From: Incurvaria masculella
Taxonomy: Eukaryota; Arthropoda; Insecta; Lepidoptera; Incurvariidae
NCBI GenBank assembly: GCA_946894095.1
Contig: OX335642.1
Span: 21,835,021 to 21,899,020, forward strand
Direction: 5' to 3'
DNA: 64,000 bases
This document shows, one piece after another, positions 1 to 13,242 of this stretch. Below the pieces are notes generated by a model. That model saw only the letters and a program-made list of their open reading frames with translations, was not told where the DNA came from and searched no databases. Both the position numbers and the translations under genes were made by a program. Each line of letters opens with the position of its first letter. Position 1 is the stretch's first letter.

Positions 1-180
1 GCACATGGCACACGATGCCACACGCAGGGAAGCAGTTAATTCAATAAGGTAAGGACAATTGTTACAACATAAAATAAAATAATGTCTTTATTCCATATTA
101 AGAAAACCTCAACCACGCCCCCATCTCAAAATTACCTTCAACATCCTTCCACCTACTGCGAACTTCCCATATGGAGAATT

Positions 181-236
181 TTTTTTGTTTAGTTTTGTTT
201 TTGTTTGTTTGTTTGTTTGTTTGTTAGTTTGTTTGT
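181..236. repeat. (GTTT)n simple repeat
   Basis: A T-rich tract that settles into repeated GTTT units with a few interruptions. It is a microsatellite with no coding content. Confidence 0.9.
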
Positions 237-239
237 TGT

Positions 240-420
240 TGCTGCACCTAACCTCCTTCAAAGTAATTTAACTTATGTTAACCTAACCTACATCCACAAT
301 TTATCCTAATCTTACCTAGCCTAACCTAATCTAATCCAACTGTAATCACCCACAGCCTAAACCTAACCTAGCCTACCTATACCTATCTACCAATAAAGAC
401 TAATAATAATAATAATAATG
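240..420. repeat. Degenerate CCTAA-rich tract ending in (AAT)n
   Basis: Scattered CCTAACCTA and CCTAGCCTA motifs between 262 and 385 resemble the complement of the insect telomeric repeat TTAGG but are irregular and spaced out. The tract ends in an AAT microsatellite at 401-419. A decayed interstitial telomere-like tract is possible, as is ordinary low-complexity DNA. Confidence 0.45.
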
Positions 421-2470
421 ACTAATAAAGGCACGTGTTCGTCTAGTATTATTAATCTAATTTTAATCCAATCATTTATACTTAACCTCAAATAGAGTTT
501 CCTAAGTATTCAACTAAAATATTACTCACCCATACTATATTGTATATATTCTTCTCTTATTCTTTAACTAAGAAAATATCAAATATTTCAGCAGAAGTTA
601 TTATATTGCTGCTCAATAAACTTCGATAAAAACAAATAAAATGAAAATTCGCGGAAATTTAAAAGAATTATAAAATTTAAGACGATTTCGAGCTAGGCCC
701 CAATAGTAGAGCCCCATTGAAAATTTACAAATGTTCTCCTCCTCTCAACCAAGTGAAAACCTGCCTAAATATTCGAATCGCTTTCTCCTCTTTGTTGTTA
801 CAAATTTTGAAGAAATTTCCATGCTCAAAATTTAGCAAAGTATAAAGAGATCCAATTCACTGATCTCTACTTTACATCTGCCAACAGGGAGGTCAAGCTT
901 ATGATATGATCAAATAACTTGATTGAATCTATTTGCATACCAACCATGAAGGTTGGATGTTACTGCATGAATGACATGGTCATTTTCGGATTAGTGTTGT
1001 ACATAGAGCATACCAACTATGAAGGGTTGGATTTTACTGCCATCTCAGCGTCACGCAGTAGCGTGCTAAACCCTGCAAATGCCTGTACTCGCCATTAATA
1101 AATAGGTGTGGTTCTGGCATTTTTCCTCTGACATTGGGCTGATTTAGTGAACACAGTCATTATATGGTCACAATGCCCTAATATGGAATGGTTCAGGAAG
1201 TTGTTTAATGTATTCAAGCAATTCAAACTTTATAGTCTGAAATACACAATGACCGAACCTCAAATTCGCATTGAAATTGTATGGTGTTTTCAGTTGTTCT
1301 CTGGGAACAATATGAACAATGTTTACCCTATGTATTCATGGTCAATTCACTAGTAGTACTCGTCAACGTTGCACTCCGGGTGAGTGTGTGGTTTTGAAGG
1401 TTAACCAATACTTCCCACGTTGCAGTATGCAAGTTCCCATCTTGACAACTGATCCATCGGTGGAAGTCACCCGCTATTCAGCTAAGGATCTTCTTCATAA
1501 ACGACTTTCCAGAACTAGTTAAGCCATGAACACAAAAGGCACTCATATCTCCATAATTGGCCATCGGACAACACGGTCAACTAGCAATGTGGATGAACTC
1601 TATTTGTTTTGTTATTTTATTGAGATCTCCACAGAATCCATGTCATTTTACTTTAATCAAGACAGGTATTCTACAATTCAGTTAAATTGAATCGTAGCCG
1701 ACCTCATAATCCATACCAAGAATCAATTTAAAGTTGGTAAAACCACCAACATAAAATGCAGGAAGTATAGATCGTTAATAACTCAAACGTTTGGAAAACG
1801 TCTGTGAAAATTGTCTCGCATATATCGTGATCGAAGACAACTCAAACGAGTACTGGATATGTTGAACAAAAGATGTTCTGAAAATATCGGTTGAAACACA
1901 TCAAAGCCTTTCCTCTTCAAAATCTACATGATTTGAAATTTACTGATTTGAAGCTTAAAGTAATAAAATAAAAATATATTTAATTTCTTGAACCACAATT
2001 TATTAAGTGCATTTGTATGTAGTTCATTGTATATTTACCATCAGCAGATTATTTAGTTTCAACCTTGGCAACTCGCTGAAACCATCAAAATATCAAGGTA
2101 ATTATTTGATGTTGTCCTCGAATATTTTGTAACAAACCATCACAGTGAAATCATCACTATAAATCAAATTTAATAATTTATAATCTAAAACAAAGTCTAA
2201 TAAATGAATGATTTAATCAAATAATCCAGAGAACCTTATTCAAGCTTCATATCTATGGTAATAAAAAACTAAGTGATTTATATTTACGATATTTCAATTA
2301 CTGCTCAGCAAAGAAAAACCTAATCAAACACACCCATGGCTCACACTCTCCTAAATATTCTTTCAATAATCAATTTAATAATCATAATAAATCACACAAA
2401 ATATCAAAGAAAACTATACCATTGAATCCACTCAAACACACTCATACACTAAACCCCCTTTTTTTTTTTA
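421..2470. other. No recognisable feature
   Basis: AT-rich DNA with short non-conserved frames only. I see no protein motif, RNA gene or repeat shared with other parts of the window. Confidence 0.5.
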
Positions 2471-2596
2471 ACCCCCCCCCCTATTCTAAACACTTCTACC
2501 CTTAACTTACCGAAACCCCCATTATCCTTATACCCCCCCCCCCATTCTAAACACTTCTACCCTTAACTTACCGAAACCCCCATTATCCTTCTACCC
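2471..2596. repeat. 60-bp tandem duplication with poly-C
   Basis: Two near-identical units of about 60 bp lie side by side (about 2471-2530 and 2533-2591). Each starts with a run of 9-12 C and continues with ATTCTAAACACTTCTACCC. A third C run follows at 2594. Only the length of the C run and one or two bases differ between the units. Confidence 0.85.
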
Positions 2597-3164
2597 CCCC
2601 CCTTATCTGATAACCATTTTATCATACATATATGTAGCCGAATACGATCGCCCCCACTCCCTCCTAGTCTCTGATCCCCCCTCAGCCATAGCGGAAATAT
2701 CATTTCCACCTTTTCCCCAATTCCGTGGTCCCGCGAAACACCGCCGCATACCCGTAGACTGACTCTTTGGTCATAGTACGTCACCAATATTGGAGCAACT
2801 GTCACTTCTAACCTATTTTCCAATTCCGTGGTCACACTGAACTAAGTATTCGAAATTTCCCGCGTAATCTTCCAACAACGTTTGCTCAAGTTCAAATTTA
2901 AGTTCACTTCCCTACTTGCTAAAACCAATCGCTATTTTTCTGTCTACTTCTGAAAAAAATTTTTTTTTTTTTTTTTAGATATCCCGTCGTCACCTCACAA
3001 TAAGACCGTTTCAATGCTCCCATTCACTAAGTCTATCCACACTTTTAATACTATTTCACTTACACTAAAGTTGAACTCTAGGGAAAGAGACACGCTAAAA
3101 TAAGCCTATGCCATCATCACTCGTAATCCCCCCCTCCCCCAGAATGTAACCCTATCTTCTTACG

Positions 3165-3167
<3 letters not shown>

Positions 3168-3197
<30 letters not shown>
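3168..3197. repeat. Poly(T) run of 30
   Basis: Thirty consecutive T. On the minus strand this would be a poly(A) tail, but no recognisable retroelement end is attached to it. Confidence 0.9.
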
Positions 3198-3201
<4 letters not shown>

Positions 3202-3330
3202 TGACTCCTAAAATCAAACACATATTTAACGATAACCTTGATTCTATTGATCCCAATTGGAATGAAACAACGATTTCAAATGCCACTCCTTGATAAATAA
3301 ACAATACCTTCATTCACTTAATACCATACG

Positions 3331-3335
<5 letters not shown>

Positions 3336-3361
<26 letters not shown>
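3336..3361. repeat. (TA)n microsatellite
   Basis: About 13 TA dinucleotides, continuing into TTTATTTATA. Confidence 0.9.
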
Positions 3362-6050
3362 TTATTTATACCGCAACGCGTTCCCCTTCTCCAGTTTGCC
3401 TTTATTTTTTTTTTCAAAACCCTACCACTAGCATGATACACCTGCTCGAACTACGTTACAATAATACTCAAAACGCAAGCCAAAATACTTGGCCGTCAAT
3501 ATTATGTCAATCTAAATAAATTCAGATTTGTGTCCGAATAATCTCAAAATACGAAAATAGTATTCACCGAATTGTATTAAATTTAAAATACCCGTCAACA
3601 TTATTGTTAAGAGAAATCAATAAAAAATTGTTAAATAAATTATTATTATATCTTTCTCCAAAAGGTAATACACCATCGCCCACTATCAACACGGTCAGCA
3701 ACGGGATCCCCTATATACAGTAACCGACCGATCCCTAAGTCATCAAAAATAAATATTTCCCATTCCACACCCCTCGCTCTCGTATACGATGATGACGTCA
3801 ACCTTCTTGTGGCTAAACCACATGCAAACATCACCCCGACTAACATCCAAACATCATGATATCGCATCATAGCACAAAGTTCGCCCCCACCTTCATACAA
3901 TAAAATATCCACAACTCGTTATCGCGAAGCCACCCACACATCACATTATCCTCCCTAAGTCCAACACTCGTACTATTACGCACCTGCGACCCGAACATTC
4001 AGATCTCAGATTTCATCGGAATAGACTGTCACAACAAATTCACCCCTTTTTTTTCAATCTCTACGGAACCCTAACTCTAGTTTATCTCGCCCTCACATAA
4101 ACTCACAGTCATTACTAATTCTCGTTCCGTTCTCGAACTTCCTCACTCACCCAAGGCTACTTGCACTTCAATGTTGTAAATATGTCTAAGTAATTGCACT
4201 ATAACCCGTAAAATTGTAATCACTTATTCCTAATATTTTTCCCCTATCAAATAACACCAACTTAAAACTCAAAGTAAAACAACAAAACCCCGATGGAATA
4301 TCGTAACCTTCAAGGAGTCTGTCTTCTTCAATATCTAACATCCATAACCATTCCTTCATTCATAATTAATCAATCTATCTTTAAATAAACCCCAACGCAA
4401 TCTCTAGAATAATGGTAATAAGCGCGCGTGGTTCCGTTATTCAATAATAATATCATTCTTGACGCTCCTACCGCGACCCTAGACACAAGACGCACGAACC
4501 ACGTGACCCGCCGCTCGCGCCACCAATCCATGTGACTGTATAGGTATGTACACCCGCTGTTCAGCGCGCGAGTTCACCCCGCCCCGAGTCGGCACCACCG
4601 CACTGAACGAACGACGGTTGGAGCGGCAAGGAACGTCCCGCGCCCCATCCAAATCAATGTTACCTCGCAATACTATAATAACCCCACAAAATATGTAATA
4701 ATGTAATAAAAATAACAAATTATAATAATTATTATTTCCTTCCTTGCTTTCACAAAAGTTTTAACCAATATTTAAGTTACGTGATGGTTTACAACCTAAG
4801 TTCCCATGTTTTTCTACTCACTCCATTCTAGTACCAATATTATACCTACTCTCACACTTCGTCTTCGTTACGGACCCCCATGCGACAACCAAAATATTAT
4901 ATATCAACTAAATGTTATTCAACTAAGTTCAACTTGGCTCATACCTCATTTTCAAATATTCCTCTCCGCACAACGACTTATTTACACTACCACTCTTTAC
5001 CTTTGTTTCTATTAATATATTACATATGACCAGTGCACTTTATCAATACTTTCCCGTGACCAATGGTCAACACAAATATTACGCACACGATACTTCTACA
5101 ATCTCAGCCACGTGTTCGACTCATGATCTCTCTAATACTCAGCGGAGGATCAGACGCCCCGGCTCGTTAAGCCCGTCGCCCCCATAATTTCGACAGGGTA
5201 CGAATATTTAATAAATGTTTTAACGGAATAATTTAAAGTAAAACGGTAAATCTACAGCAAGCGTAGTCAATAATAGTAATTAAAACATAATTTCATTAAG
5301 ATTGGTCGCCCCACAACATTGCCGCCATCCCTCGGACCCCAATCGGCCCCCCATATAATCGGTCCTGACTTTAGCCAATCCTTGCGTCTATTAATCTGTA
5401 ATTTTCCTATAGTAAATAGAAATCTATGTTCATATAGATACTTAAGACAACATTCGCCCTGAGGAGACATTATTCAGTTCTATCCGCTCAACGGAACCAA
5501 CCGATCCTAAATGCAAATCTTCCTTTGACCGATTTTCGTTCGTGGAAAATTGGTTCTCTATTTAAAGAAACCTAAAAGATATCACTTCCTTGATTGTTTA
5601 CCGTAGTGAGACGTAACTAAACCTAACTAAAGGTTTTATTATTTTTATTTCTGCCGACTTTAACGTGCGTGTGTAATTACAATTATTAAAATGTTAATGG
5701 TACGAGAGTAACACATTCAGATAAGATGGAGATCACCATAAGAGTGGATTATTGAAGAATGGTACAGAACTTAATTTAAGCTGAAATTCATAACACTGTT
5801 TAGTACCCAATTCATTAGCACAACCAATTTTATACTGACTTACCTGCGGATAAAACATTTCAGAACACATAATTAACAATTTCCTAAGGTACTAACCTTT
5901 GTACTACTTTTTTAAAGTAATTCTGAACCCATGAGCAATAGTTTTCACACATTCTAAACTGTAGTCAAACAGTTTACCTGGTAGGTACCTCTGAGCATTC
6001 CCAGAGGTAGACGTTCGGCGTCGCGCTCGCGCGATCAACGCGTCTCTCAT

Positions 6051-6116
6051 AACGCGTCCAATGCGCTAGTGGCGCGATCACACAACGCATTCAATGCGCT
6101 GGTGGCGTAATCACAC
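6051..6116. repeat. Two-copy 33-bp tandem repeat
   Basis: Units 6051-6083 and 6084-6116 share AACGC, CAATGCGCT, GTGGCG and ATCACAC in the same order with about five substitutions. The preceding GC-rich bases (6010-6050) look like a further decayed unit. Confidence 0.8.
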
Positions 6117-8517
6117 AACCGCTCTCGTGCTGTTGAAACATCCTATACTCCCTAATCTCTTTCCATAGTTTCATAATATACATTAATAAATTACAACAAC
6201 AATGTAATATGTTAAGAATTGTTTACAAACATGATTTTATTTTTCCGTGAACTGACTAACCGCGTTTAACTATTCCCTGCTGACAATTTTACGTCTTATT
6301 ACTTTTATATATTTTTATTCTTTTGCTTCAAGTATTTTCTTAGTTATTTTTCGTGAACAAATACGAATAATATGACTACGCTATTTGACCCATTTTCTTT
6401 GTTGTGTCCTTTAGTAACCTTGGTTCTTTTTAATTGTAGGATTTGCTTAAAGATATAAACAAGTCCTTGTCAACAATCATTCTGTGGTCACGGCAACATC
6501 TGTAAACCTCCAGACCCCCCCTTAAAATGATCTCCTAGCCTACATTAGCTTATACATATCTAACCTAAGTTATGTACCTTATATTTCCCTTGGATACATC
6601 CTACATTAATTACCTATTTACCATGTATCCACTCGTCCCATTTGTTCTCCCCATTGGCTCGTGATCGTCCTATATGCTTTCATTATTTACATTACATTAC
6701 CATTCGTCTAATATATTCCCATTTACTGTTTCCTGATTTGCTCACGTTAAATCTAGTTATTTGACTACATTACTTGCTTAGGTAACATGTATTCTCCTGG
6801 ATATTGTTGTCAAATCCTCATTTGGTGCTACGCCCTCCTCCTGTACCTAGCTGTCTGTCTCTTTCGGTTCTTCTAACCGGTTCCTTTCTCCCTATCCTAA
6901 CCTGATACATAATCTCGCTCTCTCTCATACACGCGCTCTCACATACTAACACAAATCTGAATTGATTGGAATAGAGCATTTCAGCATGCCCAGAACTTCA
7001 AAAAAATTTTTACCCCATGGGGTAATGGTGACGCCCCTCACAGTCCAAGGTCCATCCATGGCACTGTTATCCCGCGTCCCCACATGATCGCCTTCCTGCC
7101 TTCAGGCTGTATATGCGACCTCTGCTTCAAAAAGCGGCGGCCAGCCATCCTGAAGATAGAGCCTCTGAACACCAAGGTTCAATTCCCGTGTAGGGAAATA
7201 TGAGTTTATGTGGTTCATTATATACCAATTGGGGTATTGGATTTACAACATGACCACTATATATTTTGAGTGTCCACTGACAACGTCAAGTACGACACAT
7301 TAGGTATCACAAGAATGTTCGTTTTGTCAGCCGATCAAACGGTGACGGAAAACTACGGCGGGTGACCATAGTTACGAATCTGTCTTGTACCAGCCCACAT
7401 GAATGTAGGACATACCTCAGACCCTCCCATCTGCCATTACTAATGCATGGACATAAGGGTAGTTTCGTGAACTGCTCCGGACGTACCAAAGCGTAGTCAC
7501 TTTAAAGATTTTCGCGTCTAGTGACATTAGCCACACGCGTTGCCAAGCCTTTCCTGGACTCAGGGTAGGTCATGAGAGTGTCTCCACATTTTCACGGTTC
7601 CGGCACTTGGCAGATCGTGGTAAAGCCAATAAAGGCTTTCAGAAGAGCTGATAGAAACAGCAGTTCAAGATAAGCGGTTATCCGCAGTCATGACAAACCC
7701 TCAAGGTTGTCGACTAATTTAAGCAGGGAAACAGGAAGTTGCCTGCGAAATGTACACTGAGGTCAATCCAAGATGGATATGCCTTCAGATTTTGTATTTA
7801 TTAAGATAGTCAACCTGGTCGCCGGTTGTCAAGCGAACCAGGGTATGGCCTCCGCCTTCCTCTCAAGCGAGGTAACATTTTAATATTGGAACATGACTCC
7901 AAGGTCTAAATGCCAACAATTTAAAATACGGTGTCATAGTGTCATTTATGTTCAGAGAGATTTTTGGTATGTATTGTATTATCGTAGTGTAGTTTTGTGC
8001 GATAATGCCAATACTATATTTTCCTTTCAAGGTTCTCTAGAGTTTGACTGAGTATGAAAGTCTTAATGGGTTCCGGCTCCTTTCAGTATAAAGGGGTACC
8101 GCCCAATCTAACTTGAGGCTCAAATTCAGGATCCGCAGCTTCTCGGAATGTTCGTTAGTGATGCTACATTTACGTTTAAGGTACAATCAATCTGGCATGG
8201 AACCTCATAGAGATCCCAGACCCGACCGAATGTCCCGTAATGCCTCGTTTTCTGGCTGCACTGCAAACAAAAATCCACATAGCGTGCACAAATATGTGGA
8301 TTAGACATGCTTCCCACAACTCAACATCCATCGCCTTAACATTTCTGTGAAGAAATATCGTTTTATTCTTTTGTAGCTAGCTAGATAGATTTTATCTAGA
8401 AAAAGCGAACCGGTGTACGTGACTGTTCCGTCGCCCCCACTATAGACTCCAGGTCCTACTATTCAACACTGATCCTAGGAATTTAATATCTTTCTGGTTC
8501 AGCGTGCGCTGACGCAC
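6117..8517. other. No recognisable gene; one B-box-like site
   Basis: GGTTCAATTCC at about 7176-7186 matches the pol III B-box consensus, but no A box or cloverleaf lies upstream, so I do not call a tRNA or SINE. The rest has no motif I recognise. Confidence 0.4.
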
Positions 8518-8910
8518 TCCCTCATTTCACTCACACCCAAACACTCCTAAGCCCTTCCTAAATATAGTCCATATAAATCAAAGACAGAAACCCATCCTCC
8601 TGTGAGGCGAAATTTTGTTCCACGTAAAACCACAGCCTGTAACCCTCATCCGAGCCATCGGACCTTTAATACCCACGTGAAGCCCCCTCCTCGAATACTG
8701 TACAAATTATTCGAACACAGAAAACCCTCCTCCTGTAGTACAAGATTTTATTCCATGTAAAACCACATCCTGTACCCTCGTCCGAGTCGACGAACCATCA
8801 TTTCACACACGAGGTCTTTCCTGAATATATTACAAAATATCTGAGCACAAAATAATCCTCCCCCCCCCACTATAACCAGAGATTTTATTCCACGTAAAAT
8901 CTTACCTTGA
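8518..8910. repeat. Degenerate tandem array, ~130-bp unit
   Basis: Units begin at 8584, 8717 and 8847 (spacings 133 and 130), and a partial unit precedes them from about 8518. Shared blocks in order are ACAGAAA, CCTCCT, ATTTTRTTCCAYGTAAAA, CCTGTA and CCTCRTCCGAG, then TTCCTRAATAT. The third unit breaks off after the GTAAAA block. Divergence is roughly 20-30 percent, so the array is old. Confidence 0.75.
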
Positions 8911-9857
8911 ACTTTATAAAGTCTCTCTTCATACAATTCGTAATTCAAAATGCAGTACACCCGCATATCTAATCCTTCATCCAATGCGCTTGCACATCTA
9001 ACAGGCCGCGCGAACTTCGATATACAATCAATACATATGTCGTCGGCTCACCCACACGAGGCTCCTCATCGCAGTTTGCTACCGCTTGTGGTCCCCAACA
9101 ATATGTACAGACTTACCAAGGTCCAGTGCCGTCCATTCTTTCACTCTATTTTAACAAAAGCTGTTTGCAAATCTACCTACTCTGCAAGAAAACATAGATT
9201 ATTTAGCTAACTCATCTCGTTCCTAAATTTGCACTTTTGCTACTTTCTCAAACTCAATAACTCGTTTCAATGTCACCAAATAAAATCTAAACGAGGGAAA
9301 AGACTTTGCAGGTGCAAATTCCTTAGTAAAACACTTCCGCGTATTCAACCTACGTGCCGTAAGCCCTGAATAGAGGCATACTGCCCCAGAGACTCGCTCG
9401 CCACCGACTGACGAGGGACGCGCGCGCCTTTTCTGTTCTAGGCTCTGATCCCCCTCGCCCCTCCCTTGGAATCCCGCCATTTTTCGAGTGGTCATGCGCA
9501 CTCTCCCCTCTCCCCCGCTCATCTTTCCTCCCGGCTCCCCTCTGTACCCGCTCTCCACCCCTCGCCCGGCGTTGGCCTTGGGCGCGTGAGTCGTGTTCTT
9601 ATTATTTTATTATTATTTACCTGTCGCTAAGCAGAGCATTATTCGAGTACTTTCGAACGTTGTACCTGCGCAGTCGCTCAGGGTCATACCTCAGACCCCC
9701 CCGTCGCCCCTCAGCCTGCGATGACCTTGATTTTATGTTTAGTCAGATGTGCGTAAAACAAAAGTATTATTTTTACTTGTCGCTAAGCGGCATCGCGACG
9801 CAACTTTCATATGCCTATAGGATGCTACTTTGTTGTATTTATATATCATGTTTTGAG
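8911..9857. other. No gene; GC-rich patch at 9400-9600
   Basis: A C-rich stretch at about 9400-9590 stands out from its AT-rich surroundings. A 111-residue minus-strand frame (9223-9558) crosses it but is low-complexity Gly/Arg sequence with no domain, so I treat it as a chance frame. Confidence 0.4.
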
Positions 9858-10060
9858 TGTGGAGGCTGGCCGTCCACAGTACCATCGCATTGGATGAGAA
9901 GATGGTCGAAAAGGTAATGAAAACTTGTCCGTGATTTCGAATTTAGCCGTGTTTATAAAAAGGAATATCATGGCATGGCACATAATCTCTTCAATATTGC
10001 TGTGTGTTGGGCTAATATCAATACCGTGCACACCCACGGTCCATCGCCATCCAAAACAAA
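9858..10060 (+). mobile_element. SINE fragment (5S-head family), 3' half
   Basis: Matches the complete SINE at 30803-31180 in inverse orientation: GAGGCTGGCC, then CATCGCATTGGATGA, GATGGTCGAA, TTGTCCGTG, CATGGCATGGCAC and GTGTGTTGGGCTAATA. The tail is diverged and ends near CCATCGCCATCC. The 5S-like head is missing. Confidence 0.75.
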
Positions 10061-10749
10061 GCAAACATAAAAAACAAAGCAGTGTATATTTGAGAAACAG
10101 AATACGTTTGAGTTAGATCTCACTACATAGCATCTTTTCAAAGCCGTGACCTGAACAATTTACGTGCACGAGATACTGAAAAGAAAAAAAATCGGCTGGT
10201 TACGAGTATATGAGCAATTAAAGCCGCGTGTTTTAATTTTAAACTCAGCCTTTGCTTTACAATTTGTTTTCTTCTTTATACAGCATTGATTTTTTTAAAT
10301 AAAGATAGATTTTTCCCACGTTAGCAAAGAGTGTATATGAGATATCTAGGTTAGACTCGTAGGTAGGTTAACTCGTTAGGTAGGTTACCTCGTTAACCGA
10401 AATAATAAATAGTGACAAGAATTTAGTATGGTTCTTAAGATGGTTTGGAAATGCATGTATAGAGAATGAGTGAAAAATAATGACGATATAAACTTGCTTA
10501 GCAGAATTGAGTCGAATTGTCGTTCCGGAGCGGTCTAGGACAATGTATCAAGACCATACTGAATATCTTTGTCCGGTAGGTAGCACTCGTCATCGTAGAG
10601 CACAATGAAAATATGTAAGGAAAGGAAAAGAAGTTTGCCTGATCGTACCGTATGATGCTCTATCATCTCTACCTAACCCTCCGAGGCGCGGTGTTATTGA
10701 TTACGTGTTTGTACTTTGTAAGGTCTAATTTTATGCCTATTTGATATTT
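10061..10749. other. No recognisable gene
   Basis: Contains a short GTTAGGTAGGTTA-type tract at about 10350-10397 that loosely recalls TTAGG repeats. Nothing else was recognised. Confidence 0.4.
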
Positions 10750-11024
10750 TATAGGGTTCCATACACAAAAGGTGCAAAGGTGCTACTAATCTACCGCTGT
10801 CCGTCCGCACGCCCGTCAGTCTGTCAGCAGGTATCTGTATCTCGTGAACTGTAATAGTTAGACCTAGAATAGTACAATTTACACAACGTATACATTTATA
10901 TTGCCGCTACAACAACACTTGTAAAAAAATTCAACCAAATAAAGAGGACAGCAATTTTTTGACGTAAAACTTTTTTTTTTGTGTTAAATCTTGTACGATG
11001 CTACGGAATCCTTCGTGTGTTCAG
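10750..11024 (-). mobile_element. GGGTTCCGTACC repeat element, diverged copy
   Basis: Read on the minus strand, the order matches the better copies at 33421-33755 and 54576-54879: an ACGAAGGATTCCGTA block near 11000, TAGCGGCAATATAAAT near 10905, CAGACTGACGGGCGTGCGG near 10810, and a terminal GGAACCCTATAAA. The leading ACCGGCCAAGTGCGAGTCGG block is absent. Confidence 0.7.
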
Positions 11025-12689
11025 TAATTGCATACCTGTTAAAAGTAATGAAAGGAAACGATTACACCGAGGATTAATATAATTGTGATGGTAAATATTT
11101 CTTTTTATATCAATTAAGGAATATACATGCTAAAGCCTTAAGAAAACCGATCCCAAAGCTCGCGCTGTATTTATTGTCATACCAAACTAGCTCTACCCCC
11201 TTGCAGGCGCTTGTACTGCCACCGAGGCAGTATCCCCAGGGCCCGGCGGAGGACATTACTACGCGCACAATACAAGGATACATTTTCACGACGACCTTCA
11301 CTAAGCTTTATGACTATTTAATACGATGTTGCGCGCAAAATAAGACTCCAACTGAAATTTTCAGTTAGATCTTAAAAGAAGGATAATTTTCATTACTTGG
11401 AAAAATTACAATTTTTGGAAAAATAATAAACACATGCATACAGACTCTGGAACTACATGTTTTATGGGCACTGTTAATTTTTTCTAATTAGACTATATAT
11501 TAAAATATATTAAAAAAAAATTAACTCTAGAAATAAGTTATCCCATAATCCATAAGTGAGATCCTTGTCTTCATATTAAAATATTAGAATGGCTTAAAAT
11601 TACACTGGACTATAAAGAAAGTTTTCTAAGAAAGTGAGAAATACATCACGTAAAAAGTTTATTTTTATTTCCCGTCCAAAATGCTTTCTGGCGACTTGAG
11701 GGTTGCAATATCGCGCTGGTGACATCTTTTCGTTGTTAAAGAAGCGTGCCAAACATGATTTAAGTATGCCGAATAATAATTATATATTTTTATTTTTTAT
11801 TGTCGATTCCGTAAAATAATTAAAATTGCTAGCATGGTTCGTGAAGGTGAGGGTAGCAAAATGCAAAATACGTGCGATAACTCTTTACATGCTCTTAAAG
11901 TTTTACTAGGTTTTTGAAATTCTTGATTCTAAAATATATTGTTTAAATCGACGTCTGAATTTACCTCTGCATTTTTTTTTAATATACCTTTTAGATTGGA
12001 AAATATTAGGTATTATACATTGGAAAAAGTTTCCTTTTTACATTAATTCGATTATTTTTTACTAAAAAATACAGATATTTACCAAAAAAAAAAAAAAAAA
12101 CGGATATAGAATGAAGCTTTATTTTTTATATTTTTATTTATTATTTACTTATTATTATTATTTTTTTTTCGCAAGTGATAAACAATTACTAAAATCTGAC
12201 AACGTTTAGAGTCTGGATGCCGATTTGGCTAGTTTAATGGCAGTCGCCATGCAAAATAAAATTGTGCCTTGGTCAATGGCCAAAGAATGAATTTCTTAAA
12301 ATTTTCAAATCTTAGATTTCCTATGACTTCACGACAGCCTTAAATACACCTGAAACCGGGGCGTAGCTTCAAACGACGTTGCTAATTTTAATTGTTTAAA
12401 TTTATTGTAAAATATTAAAAGTTTTTTTTAATTAAAGGTTTACCCATAACCTGGTATGGCATATTTAAATGATAACGGAGCCAGTTAAATATTTAGATGA
12501 CAGTTTTCCTTCAAATTTACTCTTAAAACGGCACAAAATATACATAAGTACATGCAAAATTTACAAGGATTCTGGATTATGGTACAGCTCGTAATCATGA
12601 AAAAAATTATGTTAACTTAAAAAGAGAAATAGAACAGTGGCGGGAATAGAGCCTCACCGTAGGCGTGAGAAAAAAAACGTAATAATAAA
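11025..12689. other. AT-rich, no recognisable feature
   Basis: Includes a poly(A) run at 12084-12100. Short frames only, with no repeat shared elsewhere in the window. Confidence 0.45.
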
Positions 12690-12934
12690 AAATCAGTGAT
12701 ACCTCGGTGTCATCGACGAGACACACGGCCTGACGCTGCTTAGAGTCCAGGGAGCCAAGCACGTGCTTAGCTGAGCCGTCTCATAAATGCGAATAGTACT
12801 CCACGCAAGACCTTACATCTGCGTCTTGTAAACGAACCGTTTTTGGTTAGGCGTGAAACGTGGCACCCGTTGAGGACTCCGAGCTTTATTTAGGCGAGCT
12901 TGGCTTTATCCTCGATATGGGGTCACCATGAATC
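12690..12934 (+). repeat. Dispersed repeat, copy A (pairs with 36124-36378)
   Basis: Shares, in the same order and orientation as 36124-36378: TACCTCG, GACGAGAC, GGGAGCCAA, TGAGCCGTC, AATACTCCACG, GTTGAGGACTCC and CTTTATYCTCGATA. Identity is moderate with small indels. The family is not identified, and no ORF or terminal repeat is visible. Confidence 0.7.
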
Positions 12935-13242
12935 CTTATGTGGTCGTCAATACGTTGTTCCCTGGAAGGTCGGAGCTGCACTTGGAAGTTCATTTACTTG
13001 ATATGTGCTAAGTGATATCAGACAACGAAATCTGTTTTATGTGTGTGTTGCCCTAATTCTTTCTCAACCGACCTTATATCGTAGTGTTATTTCCAAAGAG
13101 TTTGACATGAGCTCTTGAAAAATAGTATATCGGTAGAGCAAGGGTCAAAATTTATTACAATATGTTCTGTCGACATAACTGCTTGCATATCTCTACTTAT
13201 CTGCAATCTCATTCCCTAGTACTCCAACATGCCCTGGTTTAA

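Larger units (their letters stand above)
2597..6000. other. AT-rich region with homopolymers, no gene seen
   Basis: Contains the T30 and TA tracts listed separately and a T-run near 2958-2977. The short frames have no recognisable domains. Confidence 0.5.

Noticed and set aside
7140..7200. tRNA or SINE based on GGTTCAATTCC
   Set aside because: No A box, D arm or acceptor pairing upstream; a single B-box match is too weak.
9223..9558. 111-codon minus frame as a gene
   Set aside because: Low-complexity Gly/Arg-rich translation of a C-rich patch with no domain or splice context.
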